Source: Paludibacteraceae bacterium
Lineage (GTDB): Bacteria > Bacteroidota > Bacteroidia > Bacteroidales > Paludibacteraceae
Assembly (NCBI GenBank): GCA_024693065.1
Contig: JAILLP010000030.1
Span: forward strand, 1-56,721
Direction: 5' to 3'
DNA: 56,721 bases
Part shown: positions 1 to 8,179 of the stretch, one piece after another
Position numbering within the stretch: position 1 is the first letter of the stretch
How the letters are laid out: the number at the start of each line of letters is the position of its first letter
The notes under the pieces: model-generated
Seen by the model: only the letters and a program-made list of their open reading frames with translations
What the model was told of the DNA's origin: nothing
Databases searched by the model: none
Translations under genes and position numbers: made by a program

Positions 1-215
1 ACTCAATCGCAACCGGCTCAGAGGTGGGCAAGTACGGCATGACCTTCACGAAGGATGATTTCGAGAACCTGAACCACAACTTCGGAACTGTTAACATAAC
101 GGTTGTGGAGGATAGCATGGAGAGACCTCCAAGCGCAGTAAACGTGACCATCACGAAGCACGGCCGAACGCATGACTACGATGGTCAGGAGCATAGCGTG
201 AGCGGCTACTTCTTT
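1..215 (+). other. Suspect misassembled repeat copy upstream of the adapter
   Basis: Bases 1-116 are identical to 274-389, base for base. From 117 to about 208 the sequence resembles another repeat copy (around 2025-2120) with scattered substitutions. It then breaks off in the middle of the SGYDF motif and runs into the adapter. The true genome probably does not contain this segment in this order. Confidence 0.85.
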
Positions 216-1271
216 AATGATACGGCGACCACCGAGATCTACACCCTTCCCCGGCACGCCGCTCTTCCGATCTACTCAATCGCAACCGGCTCAGAGGTGG
301 GCAAGTACGGCATGACCTTCACGAAGGATGATTTCGAGAACCTGAACCACAACTTCGGAACTGTTAACATAACGGTTGTGGAGGATAGCTTGGAGATTAC
401 TCCAATCACTGTGAACGTGACGATCACGAAGCATGGCTTGACGCAAGACTATGATGGTCAAGAGCATAGTGTGAGCGGTTACGACTTCACCAGCGACAAT
501 ACCTTGTTCGAGAGAAGCGACCTGACCTTCACGGGTGCAGTAAGCGACTCAATTGCAACTGGCACATTAGTTGGCAGGTATGGCATCTCCTTCACGCGGC
601 TCCACCTCGGAACCGCCAGCCCTAACTACACTGAGCTGATCCTCCCGGTTGTGGAGGATAGCTTGGAGATCACACCAATCGCTGTGAACGTGACGATCAC
701 GAAGCATGGCTTGACGCAAGACTATGATGGTCAAGAGCATAGTGTGAGCGGTTATGACTTCACCAGCGACAATACCTTGTTCGAGAGAAGTGACCTGAGG
801 TTCACCGGTACGATAGCCGATAGCACTGCAACTGGTACAACTGTGGGCAAGTACGGTATGACCTTCGCGAAGGACGACTTCGAGAACCTGAACCACAACT
901 TCGGAACTGTTAACATCACGATCGTAGAGGATAGCTTGGAGATCACACCGATTTCTGTGAACGTGTCAATTACGAAGCACGGTCTGACGCATGACTACGA
1001 TGGTCAAGCGCATAGCGTCAGTGGCTACGACTTCGCTAGCGACAATGATCTGTTCGTGAGAGGCGATCTGACCTTCACGGGTGCTGTGAGCGACTCAATT
1101 GCAACTGGCACATTAGTTGGCAAGTATGGCATGACCTTCACGAAGGACAACTTCCGCAACGACAACCCTAACTTCAGCGAGGTGAACATCACGGTTGTGG
1201 AGGATAGCTTGGAGATCAGACCGGTAGATGGTAACGTGGGGAAAGCGAGTAGTGGCTGGTGGGAGGCGTAA
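1..1271 (+). CDS. Giant T9SS repeat protein A, 5' fragment (partial; ends at a suspect in-frame stop)
   Basis: This is the upstream piece of a gene that starts before the window; codons are in frame from base 3. It encodes 91-residue (273-bp) Ig-like repeats with the recurring motifs ITKHGLT, YDGQ.HSVSGYDF, DLTFTG, VGKYGMTFT and VVEDSLEI. They resemble the MBG-type repeat domains of bacterial surface proteins; that family assignment is from memory. The reading frame is the same as that of the 1323-7829 piece, and only the TAA at 1269-1271 separates them. Bases 216-273 are an Illumina adapter, translated as the peptide NDTATTEIYTL and flanking residues. Bases 1-116 duplicate 274-389. Two further stretches (577-645 and 1219-1271) carry clustered substitutions without length change. 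The reliable coding sequence therefore probably starts at 274, and the stop is probably an error. The whole should be treated as one gene with 1323-7829. Confidence 0.75.
   Translation, partial: SIATGSEVGKYGMTFTKDDFENLNHNFGTVNITVVEDSMERPPSAVNVTITKHGRTHDYDGQEHSVSGYFFNDTATTEIYTLPRHAALPIYSIATGSEVGKYGMTFTKDDFENLNHNFGTVNITVVEDSLEITPITVNVTITKHGLTQDYDGQEHSVSGYDFTSDNTLFERSDLTFTGAVSDSIATGTLVGRYGISFTRLHLGTASPNYTELILPVVEDSLEITPIAVNVTITKHGLTQDYDGQEHSVSGYDFTSDNTLFERSDLRFTGTIADSTATGTTVGKYGMTFAKDDFENLNHNFGTVNITIVEDSLEITPISVNVSITKHGLTHDYDGQAHSVSGYDFASDNDLFVRGDLTFTGAVSDSIATGTLVGKYGMTFTKDNFRNDNPNFSEVNITVVEDSLEIRPVDGNVGKASSGWWEA
216..273 (+). other. Illumina P5 / TruSeq universal adapter embedded in the sequence (assembly contamination)
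   Basis: Bases 216-244 equal the 29-nt Illumina P5 flow-cell sequence exactly, beginning AATGATACGGCGACCACCGA. Bases 245-273 match the 29-nt TruSeq read-1 primer part with 5 mismatches and end with the perfect 3' segment GCTCTTCCGATCT. That is 53 of 58 identities with no indel. In frame it encodes FFNDTATTEIYTL and flanking residues, a peptide I recognise as a recurrent adapter artefact in metagenomic proteins. The base after the adapter (274) is where insert sequence would start. Confidence 0.98.
577..645 (+). other. Patch of clustered substitutions in a repeat unit (probable low-quality consensus)
   Basis: Compared with sister units (for example the one ending near 1200), this stretch keeps the exact length and frame but differs at many scattered positions, mostly towards C or G. 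The flanks on both sides are almost identical to the sister units. The affected protein segment replaces the usual GMTFTKDNFRNDNPNFSEVN with an unrelated-looking string. The pattern suits low-quality reads better than natural divergence. Confidence 0.7.
1219..1271 (+). other. Patch of clustered substitutions creating an in-frame TAA stop
   Basis: Aligned without gaps to the preceding unit, I count 28 differences in 53 bases, 15 of them changes to G. The flanks are nearly perfect matches. The last change turns the conserved Tyr codon TAC of the DYDG motif into TAA at 1269-1271. The coding frame is unchanged on both sides. A consensus error is the simplest reading; a real nonsense mutation would not need 27 neighbouring changes. 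Confidence 0.75.
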
Positions 1272-1322
1272 GATGGCAAAGCGCATAGCGTCAGTGGTTA
1301 CGACTTCACCAGCGACAATGGC

Positions 1323-4300
1323 TTGTTCGTGAGAGGCGATTTGACCTTCACGGGTGCAGTAAGCGACTCAATTGCAACTGGCACATTAGTTGGCAAGTAT
1401 GGCATGACCTTCACGGAGAGTGATTTCCGCAACGACAACCCTAACTTCAGCAATGTAGTCATCACCGTCGTGGAGGATAGCTTGGAGATCACACCGATTT
1501 CTGTGAACGTGTCAATTACGAAGCACGGTCTGACGCATGACTACGATGGTCAAGAGCACAGCGTCAGTGGTTACGACTTCGCTAGTGACAATGACTTGTT
1601 CGTAAGAAGTGACCTGAGGTTCACTGGCTCGATAGCCGATAGCACTGCAACTGGTACAACTGTGGGCAAGTACGGTATGACCTTCACGAAGGACGACTTC
1701 GAGAACCTGAACCACAACTTCGGAACTGTTAACATCACGGTCGTGGAGGATAGCTTGGAGATCACACCAATCGCTGTGAACGTGACAATTACGAAGCACG
1801 GTCTGACGCATGACTACGATGGTCAAGCGCATAGCGTCAGTGGTTATGACTTCGCTAGCGACAATGACTTGTTCGTGAGAGGCGATTTGACCTTCACGGG
1901 TGCAGTAAGCGACTCAATTGCAACTGGCACATTAGTTGGCAAGTATGGCATGACCTTCACGAAGGACAACTTCCGCAACGACAACCCTAACTTCAGTGAG
2001 GTGAACATCACGGTTGTGGAGGATAGCTTGGAGATTACTCCAATCACTGTGAACGTGACGATCACGAAGCACGGTCTGACGCATGACTACGATGGTCAGG
2101 AGCATAGCGTGAGCGGCTACGACTTCGTGAGTGGCAATGACTTGTTCGTGAGAAGTGACCTGAGGTTCACCGGTTCGATAGCCGATAGCACTGCGAAAGG
2201 CACTGAGGTGGGCAAATATGGCATGACGTTCACGAAGGATGACTTCGAGAACTTGAACCCTAACTTCAGCTCTGTTGTTATCACAATTAAGGAGATTGAT
2301 AGTTTGGTAATCACTCCAATTTCTGTGAACGTGACGATTACGAAACATGGCTTGACGGAAGAGTATGACGGTCAGGAGCATGGCGTGAGCGGTTACGACT
2401 TCTTGAGCGACAATGACTTGTTCGTGAGAAGCGACTTGAGGTTCACAGGCACGATAGCTGACAGCACTGCTGTGGGAACCGAGGTGGGCAAGTACGGTAT
2501 GACGTTCACGAAGGATGACTTCGAGAACCTGAACCATAACTTCGGAACTGTTAACGTGACGGTTGTGGAGGATAGCTTGGAGATCTCTTCGATCCCAGTA
2601 CGTGTCACGATTACGAAACATGGCTTGACGGAGGCATACGATGGTCAAGTGCATAGCGTGAGCGGCTACGACTTCTCTTGTGATAATGCATTGTACCTGA
2701 GGAATTACCTGAAGTTTACGGGTGCGCCATCCGATAGCATCGCAAGCGGTACGGTTGCTGGCAAATATGGCATGACGTTTACGGCGACGGACTTTGAGAA
2801 CACGAACTCTAACTTCAGCAATATCATCGTGACAATCGTTGAAGACAGCTTAGTGATTACACCAATCACGGTGAACGTGACGATTACGAAACATGGCTTG
2901 ACGCATGAATACGATAAGAACTATCATTATGTGAGTGGTTATGATTTCGAAAGTGATAATGCTTTGTACGTGAGGGAAGATCTGGTGTTCTCTGGTTGGT
3001 GGAACGATACGATTGCGAGTGGCATGGGTGTCGGTAAGTATGGCATGCTGTTCTCAAAATATGACTTCGAGAATACGAATCATAATTTCGATAACGTAGT
3101 CATCACCGTAGTGGAAGATAGTTTGGAGATCATTCCTATCTCTGCGAATGTGACGATTACGAAGCATGGTCTGACGACATCATACGATGGAAAGGTTCAT
3201 ACGGTGCGTGGATATGATTTCGAAAGCGACAATGAGTTGTACTTGCGTGAATTCCTGCTCTTTACGGGTGAGGCTTCTAGCTATGAGGCTTCTGGTTCTG
3301 CCGTTGGCAAGTACGGTATGTCGTTTACGGAGAATGACTTCCGAAACACGAATAAGAACTTCACGAACATAGTTGTGAGAGTGGTGGAGGATAGCTTGGA
3401 AATCTTGCCGATCGATGTTGTCGTGAAGATCACAGGAAATGCATTGAGCGTGGATTACGATGGTAACCCTCATACGGTAAGCGGTTATGCGTGGACCAGC
3501 GACAACGAGCTCTACATCCAGGAGGGTACATTCTCCTTCTCGGGTGATAGCCTCATGACGCAAACAGAGCCTGGCGCTTATGCCTTTGGCTTGAATGACA
3601 CGGACTTCACCAATACGAACCCTAATTTCGGTAATGTTACATTTGAGGTGGTTGCCGATGGCCAATTGATCATCAATAAGCTTGATGTGAAATGCCCTAA
3701 TGATAGCGAGAATATCCTGATCGAGGCATGCTCTAGCTTGACTTGGACGGATGTTGAGGACTCCTTGATGAAGCGTGGCATGACCCCTGTCGCTTCCTAC
3801 GCTAACTTCGCCACAAATGATACGGTTAGCCTTGCGCCTTCTGTCGTGAAGTGCATGGTGGATGGCTCGAATAGTTGGAAAAACATCGGCGCTAATTCCA
3901 CCCTCGAGTATAACAAAGACTTGACCATCCGATGGATCTATAAGAGCGAGTACAACGCTAACCCTAAATTGGATTCTTGCGAGTTGAATATTATCTTGAA
4001 GGATACGACGCTTCCTCTCTTCGATTGCGGTGGCATCGACCCTGACACGTTCAAGGCTGTCGTCGATGGCGGTTGTGATATTCCTTACAAGGAGTTGAAC
4101 TTTAACACTTACCAAGCGGACGATAACTGTGGTGGAAAATTGGATGGTATCCTCTCTTGGACGACCAACCTGGCGGATAGCGTGAAGGCTAACGACAGAT
4201 TTAAGGTGGGTGTTCCGTACGAGCTGCATTGGGTATTCCAGGACGCTACGGGCAACAAGGTGACTTGCGCTCAGTCCATGTCGTTGATCTCTAACGTTCC

Positions 4301-7300
4301 TCCGATTTCAGATTGTGACGTCCGTTACAAGACGATTTCGAAGGTGGCCGCTGGCGTTTGTGAATTGCCAGCCGACGAGATGAACATCAAAGCGCCTGAC
4401 GCTTACGAGGTTTGCACGAATGAGCCTGCGTATGGCGTGGGTAGAAGATCGAGTGGTCGTGGCATGGATGACCCATATTCCGTTGGCCGTGACACCATCG
4501 TCTGGACGTATACCAGCGAACACACAACGGGCATCTCCTTCTGTGAACAGTATGTCGTTGTGAAGAGCGATTTGCCGCCAGTCGCTAACTGCGACTCCTT
4601 GAAGGATGCGGTGATCACGAAGATGATTGCGGGTGCGTGCGAGACTTCCGCCGCATCGATGGCGATCCAAACCCCTGTCGCATTCGACCCTTGCACGAAG
4701 GAACCGTTGTATGGCGTGGGACAAAGAAAGAGTGGATATGGCATGGAGGATCCTTACTTCGTTGGACATGATACGATCGTCTGGACCTTCACGGGCGAGT
4801 ATACGACGGGTGTCACCACTTGCGAACAATATGTCTTCGTACAAAGCGATTTGACGCCTATCGCCAACTGTGACTCTTTGAAGGAAGCGGTCATCACGAA
4901 GGTGATCGCCGGTGCGTGCGAGACCTCCGCGGCTTCGATGGATATCCAAACCCCTGTGGCGCTTGAGGCTTGTACGAATAACCCATTGCAAGGCGTGGGA
5001 CGCAGAACGAGCGGTCGCTCGATGGATGACCCTTACTTCGTGGGCCATGATACCATCGTCTGGACCTTCACGGGCGAGTATGCGACGGGTGTCACCACTT
5101 GTGAGCAGTATGTCTTCGTCCAAAGTGATCTGAAGCCGCTCTTCGATTGCGCTTCATTGAAGGATACGGTGGTTTATCTGGCCGCAGACCAATGTGCGAC
5201 GGCTGAGGGTCAAGTGATCTTGCCTACACCTGTTGCCAAGGATGCTTGCGTGGATATGGATCTCATCGGTTCGTTTAACAGGAATGGATTGTCGCCTGAG
5301 ACCTCTTATCCTAAGGGTGAGACGGTCGTTGATTGGGTGTTCACCAGTCCTTACAGCGTGGCTTCCCTGACTTGTCCTCAACGTGTGATCGTCAAGGATA
5401 CGATCGCTCCTACGCCTGATTGCGGCGCTTTGGATACGATCCGTGCATATATCACCAACAATACATGGTTCCAAGACCATCTCATCTACGACGAGGTGGT
5501 TGCCGCCGGACTCTCCACCCCTGTTTGGGAGGATGATTGCGATAGCTTGATATACGTGTTGGGCCGCTTCGAGGATGGCACTCCTTACCAAGGCAACTAT
5601 GAAATGGGTGAGAAGACCATCGTCTGGAAGTTCACTGATTTGTCGGGCAATTCATCCACTTGTACACAGGTTGTCCTAGTATTGGATTCCTTGGTGGATT
5701 CGTTGACTTGCCCGAACCGATTGGATGGTACGGTCTATGCATGTCTGGATGAGGTGCCTGCTCCATATGGATCCTATGCGGATATTAAGTACGCCGGTGG
5801 CTGGTTCTCTACGGAATCTAAGTTGTTGGAGGATTCCTATACCACTGCGGACCGCCTCGAAGGGGATTCTTGCATGATGACCATCTATAGGACATACATG
5901 ATGAACGATGTCAGGGGTAGGGAATATACTTGTATGGATGTGATGACAGTGAAAGATACCATCGCTCCTAAGTTCTCCCGTATCCTGAAGGATACCCTCC
6001 TCACTTGCCAGGATACCATCTTTGACCCTGTTCAGATTACTGCTAAAGACAACTGTGGCGAGGAGGTGAAGGTTACCTTTACCGAAACGAATAAGCGTGG
6101 CTCGAACCCTGATTCGGCGAACTATTACAGCTACGACATAGAGCGTCTCTACGAGGCGGTTGACCGTTGCGGCAACTATACTTCCATGAAACAGGTGGTG
6201 ATGATGCGTGATACGACGCCTCCTGTCATCAACGTGGCCAACAACTGGCGCGACACGTCTCTCCCGAAACCTCTGAAGGGTTGTGTCTATGAGGTGCCTG
6301 ACTACACCATGGATGTGTTGTCCATGGTATACGACGACTGCTCCGAGCCTTCCGTTATCAAGGCTTCCCAGAACCCTCCGGCAGGTACAATGATCGATGT
6401 CTCCACCAACGTCTGGATCCGCGTCACGGATGTTAGCGGCAATGCGGATAGTGTCGCCAAGTACTTGATGGTACAACGCAGACATGAGATCGTCTCTGTG
6501 ATAGCAGAATCGAGGGATACCTGCGTTATCCAAGACCAGGGTCTGACTCTCGCCAGCCAAGACATCCGTTATGCGAGCGGTAGGGTGGCCTACGAGAGAG
6601 CGAATGGAACAATCCGTCTCATACCTAGTGTGTTCTGCTACGATTATTACTTGGGTGATGTTGCTCCTGAGAATGTTATTTATAGTGATAACCCACGCAC
6701 CTATGCTTCTCAGTTCTCGGATCTTGTCTCGATGTATGGCTCTAAGCTTGAGGCTGCCACGGAGTTGACGAAGCTCTACCGCCATTCTCAAAGCGGATTC
6801 TATTCGTTTGTGGTGATGGATACGACAACGGGATGCTCCGATACCGCTAGGGCGTACATCAACTTGTTGGAACGTCCTAAGGTTAACTTGAACGTCGCTC
6901 CGATCTCCGTCTGCGAGGGATTTGAGGTGGATCTGAACCAATATGTGCGTTGTGTGGACGATATGGGTGATCCGATCACTGACCAATACTGGATTGTGGA
7001 CGGCAACATTGTTCGCAGAGAAGATACATTGAGGGCTTCTGCCGACTTGGAGGGCAAGTCTGCCGTATACTACGTGGAGAATCGATGCGGTTCCACCACT
7101 TCTCTCGATTCGCATGTGATGCTCTCCTGCGATGATAAGAACTTGACCACGGAAGACTCTCTCCTCTATTTGGATGGCGATACGATGGCTTTGGAGATGT
7201 TACGCTTGAATGACTTGTTAGCGATGGATTCGCTCAAGTTCGATGTCCACCGTCGTCTGAATCCGGATGATGTCTCCATCGTCGCTACTCCAGGAAATCC

Positions 7301-7829
7301 TTCCCGTATCTGGCAAGGCGAATCTATCCGTCTTGATCTGAAGACGAGCCAACCATACCAATACCTCGTGTGGAAGAAGGTGGTGCGCAAGTATGATATG
7401 CGTGACTACGATGTCCTGAGGGATGAGGGCTTCTTCTTCGACAATGAGCCGAGGGAAATCGAAGACGAGGTGGTTGACTACTCGGGTCGCCCTTACTTCA
7501 TCGACGAACCGAAGGATACCACGTTCTATTATGCGACCCTCTCCGATGGTATCTGCCCTGAGACTTCTTCCCCTGTCGTGGAGGTGGATGTCTTGGATCA
7601 TGTGCCGACCGCCTTCACGCCTCATGATCAGGATGGTATGAATGATGTCTTCATGGTGGGTCATGAGGTAATCATCTACGACCGGTATGGTAACAAGGTG
7701 TTCGAAGGTCCGAACGGATGGCCGGGCACTCGCTTGGGCAAGATGGTTGAGCCTGCGGTATACTTCTATGATGTGAAGATGGCGAACGGTGTTTGGATGC
7801 AGGGTACGATTGAAGTGGTTAAGTTTTAG
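1323..7829 (+). CDS. Giant T9SS repeat protein A, main part: MBG-like repeats, HYR-like modules, gliding-motility C-terminal domain
   Basis: The open frame runs from 1272, just after the stop; the first start-like codon is the TTG at 1323, which is unlikely to be a true start because the gene continues from upstream. Counting from 1323 there are 2168 residues. Residues 1 to about 790 are further 91-aa MBG/Ig-like repeats, increasingly diverged towards the end. Residues about 790-1000 hold cysteine-containing HYR-like modules with DNCGG motifs. Residues about 1000-1270 hold three units of 92-93 aa (CDSLK, VGxDTIVW, CEQYV motifs) plus a shorter relative. The last 75 residues match the gliding-motility-associated C-terminal domain: PTAFTPHDQDGMNDVF, then IYDRYGNKVFEG, WPG and PAVYFYDVKM. 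This predicts export by the T9SS and surface anchoring or release. The second half is clearly paralogous to the neighbouring giant gene. Its role is probably adhesion or gliding; this is inferred from architecture only. Confidence 0.85.
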   Translation: MFVRGDLTFTGAVSDSIATGTLVGKYGMTFTESDFRNDNPNFSNVVITVVEDSLEITPISVNVSITKHGLTHDYDGQEHSVSGYDFASDNDLFVRSDLRFTGSIADSTATGTTVGKYGMTFTKDDFENLNHNFGTVNITVVEDSLEITPIAVNVTITKHGLTHDYDGQAHSVSGYDFASDNDLFVRGDLTFTGAVSDSIATGTLVGKYGMTFTKDNFRNDNPNFSEVNITVVEDSLEITPITVNVTITKHGLTHDYDGQEHSVSGYDFVSGNDLFVRSDLRFTGSIADSTAKGTEVGKYGMTFTKDDFENLNPNFSSVVITIKEIDSLVITPISVNVTITKHGLTEEYDGQEHGVSGYDFLSDNDLFVRSDLRFTGTIADSTAVGTEVGKYGMTFTKDDFENLNHNFGTVNVTVVEDSLEISSIPVRVTITKHGLTEAYDGQVHSVSGYDFSCDNALYLRNYLKFTGAPSDSIASGTVAGKYGMTFTATDFENTNSNFSNIIVTIVEDSLVITPITVNVTITKHGLTHEYDKNYHYVSGYDFESDNALYVREDLVFSGWWNDTIASGMGVGKYGMLFSKYDFENTNHNFDNVVITVVEDSLEIIPISANVTITKHGLTTSYDGKVHTVRGYDFESDNELYLREFLLFTGEASSYEASGSAVGKYGMSFTENDFRNTNKNFTNIVVRVVEDSLEILPIDVVVKITGNALSVDYDGNPHTVSGYAWTSDNELYIQEGTFSFSGDSLMTQTEPGAYAFGLNDTDFTNTNPNFGNVTFEVVADGQLIINKLDVKCPNDSENILIEACSSLTWTDVEDSLMKRGMTPVASYANFATNDTVSLAPSVVKCMVDGSNSWKNIGANSTLEYNKDLTIRWIYKSEYNANPKLDSCELNIILKDTTLPLFDCGGIDPDTFKAVVDGGCDIPYKELNFNTYQADDNCGGKLDGILSWTTNLADSVKANDRFKVGVPYELHWVFQDATGNKVTCAQSMSLISNVPPISDCDVRYKTISKVAAGVCELPADEMNIKAPDAYEVCTNEPAYGVGRRSSGRGMDDPYSVGRDTIVWTYTSEHTTGISFCEQYVVVKSDLPPVANCDSLKDAVITKMIAGACETSAASMAIQTPVAFDPCTKEPLYGVGQRKSGYGMEDPYFVGHDTIVWTFTGEYTTGVTTCEQYVFVQSDLTPIANCDSLKEAVITKVIAGACETSAASMDIQTPVALEACTNNPLQGVGRRTSGRSMDDPYFVGHDTIVWTFTGEYATGVTTCEQYVFVQSDLKPLFDCASLKDTVVYLAADQCATAEGQVILPTPVAKDACVDMDLIGSFNRNGLSPETSYPKGETVVDWVFTSPYSVASLTCPQRVIVKDTIAPTPDCGALDTIRAYITNNTWFQDHLIYDEVVAAGLSTPVWEDDCDSLIYVLGRFEDGTPYQGNYEMGEKTIVWKFTDLSGNSSTCTQVVLVLDSLVDSLTCPNRLDGTVYACLDEVPAPYGSYADIKYAGGWFSTESKLLEDSYTTADRLEGDSCMMTIYRTYMMNDVRGREYTCMDVMTVKDTIAPKFSRILKDTLLTCQDTIFDPVQITAKDNCGEEVKVTFTETNKRGSNPDSANYYSYDIERLYEAVDRCGNYTSMKQVVMMRDTTPPVINVANNWRDTSLPKPLKGCVYEVPDYTMDVLSMVYDDCSEPSVIKASQNPPAGTMIDVSTNVWIRVTDVSGNADSVAKYLMVQRRHEIVSVIAESRDTCVIQDQGLTLASQDIRYASGRVAYERANGTIRLIPSVFCYDYYLGDVAPENVIYSDNPRTYASQFSDLVSMYGSKLEAATELTKLYRHSQSGFYSFVVMDTTTGCSDTARAYINLLERPKVNLNVAPISVCEGFEVDLNQYVRCVDDMGDPITDQYWIVDGNIVRREDTLRASADLEGKSAVYYVENRCGSTTSLDSHVMLSCDDKNLTTEDSLLYLDGDTMALEMLRLNDLLAMDSLKFDVHRRLNPDDVSIVATPGNPSRIWQGESIRLDLKTSQPYQYLVWKKVVRKYDMRDYDVLRDEGFFFDNEPREIEDEVVDYSGRPYFIDEPKDTTFYYATLSDGICPETSSPVVEVDVLDHVPTAFTPHDQDGMNDVFMVGHEVIIYDRYGNKVFEGPNGWPGTRLGKMVEPAVYFYDVKMANGVWMQGTIEVVKF
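4308..5140 (+). repeat. Three tandem 276/279-bp HYR-like units in gene A
   Basis: Equivalent Cys codons lie at 4314, 4590 and 4869, giving spacings of 276 and 279 bp. Each unit has four cysteines around CDSL, a GxCE motif, a CT(K/N)EP-type motif and TCEQYV. A degenerate fourth unit follows at about 5140-5400. The unit is homologous to the 93-aa repeat that is amplified 18-fold in the next gene. Confidence 0.85.
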
Positions 7830-7851
7830 TTATTAGACTTTAAATTTTAGA

Positions 7852-7905
7852 CATTGGACATTGGGCTTTTATTTTAGGCCCAATGCCCAATGCATATTCT
7901 CTTTT
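7852..7905 (+). terminator. Hairpin downstream of giant gene A
   Basis: Arms 7852-7866 (CATTGGACATTGGGC) and 7878-7892 pair over 15 positions with a single mismatch and an 11-nt loop. Each arm is itself a near-direct repeat. A T-rich run (CTTTTTG) follows only about 10 nt later, so it is either a terminator or a stabilising 3' hairpin. The remainder of the 350-nt gap up to 8180 is AT-rich leader with the promoter candidate listed separately. Confidence 0.5.
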
Positions 7906-7994
7906 TGTTTGCTCATTTTCAGTAGATTGAGATATAAATTCTCTTTTTCGTTGATTTTCTTCGTTTGGGGGGCGGTTTATCGCTATGAAATTTG

Positions 7995-8002
7995 TATTTT
8001 TG
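7995..8002 (+). promoter_or_regulatory. Candidate -7 element TATTTTTG for giant gene B
   Basis: The sequence matches the Bacteroidetes -7 consensus TAnnTTTG. No well-spaced -33 TTTG is present; the nearest is at 7964-7967, 27 nt away. It would leave a leader of about 170 nt before the ATG at 8180. Confidence 0.35.
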
Positions 8003-8179
8003 CCAGCAATTTGGGAATTTAGGTATTTGGTGTGCTCGTCAGTTTGATTGTGTATTGGTGAAAAAACTTGAAAATCAACCGATTACTTGATTCCGATGTG
8101 ATATTGATGTTTATGATTGTTTCGTCTTGATTTTAGTCGTTTTCTGTCGGACGGGGCATGGAAAAATTATAATAGGAAT

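Larger units (their letters stand above)
274..3690 (+). repeat. Tandem 273-bp (91-aa) MBG/Ig-like repeats, about 12 copies
   Basis: Successive units begin at the GAGAT of the SLEI motif at 666, 939 and 1212, which is exactly 273 bp apart. About twelve units follow to near 3690. Two subtypes occur: one with DLRFTG..ADSTATGT..NLNHNF and one with DLTFTGAVSDSIATGT..NDNPNF. They are partly alternating, so there is a 546-bp higher-order period. Copies near the window start are almost identical, while those near the end (for example the unit with ITGNALSVDYDGNPHTVSGY) are strongly diverged. Confidence 0.9.

Noticed and set aside
204-275. A distinct inserted protein segment (FFNDTATTEIYTL...) as a natural variable region
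   Set aside because: Its DNA is the Illumina adapter sequence, so it is not biological.
1269-1323. A true gene boundary with a new gene starting at TTG 1323
   Set aside because: The same frame and the same repeat unit continue across the stop. There is no promoter, leader or signal peptide at 1323.
274-3690. CRISPR-like repeat array
   Set aside because: Units are 273 bp, contiguous, coding and in frame, with no short repeat/spacer structure.
5676-7115. Antisense open frame of 479 codons opposite giant gene A (and similar ones at 15728-16720 and 23420-24265)
   Set aside because: They lie fully inside strongly supported genes and have Arg/His/Ile-rich shadow composition, no ribosome-binding context and no recognisable domain.
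8117-8179. TTG 8117 as the start of giant gene B
   Set aside because: It would put 21 polar residues before an otherwise standard signal peptide; ATG 8180 is directly followed by the signal peptide.
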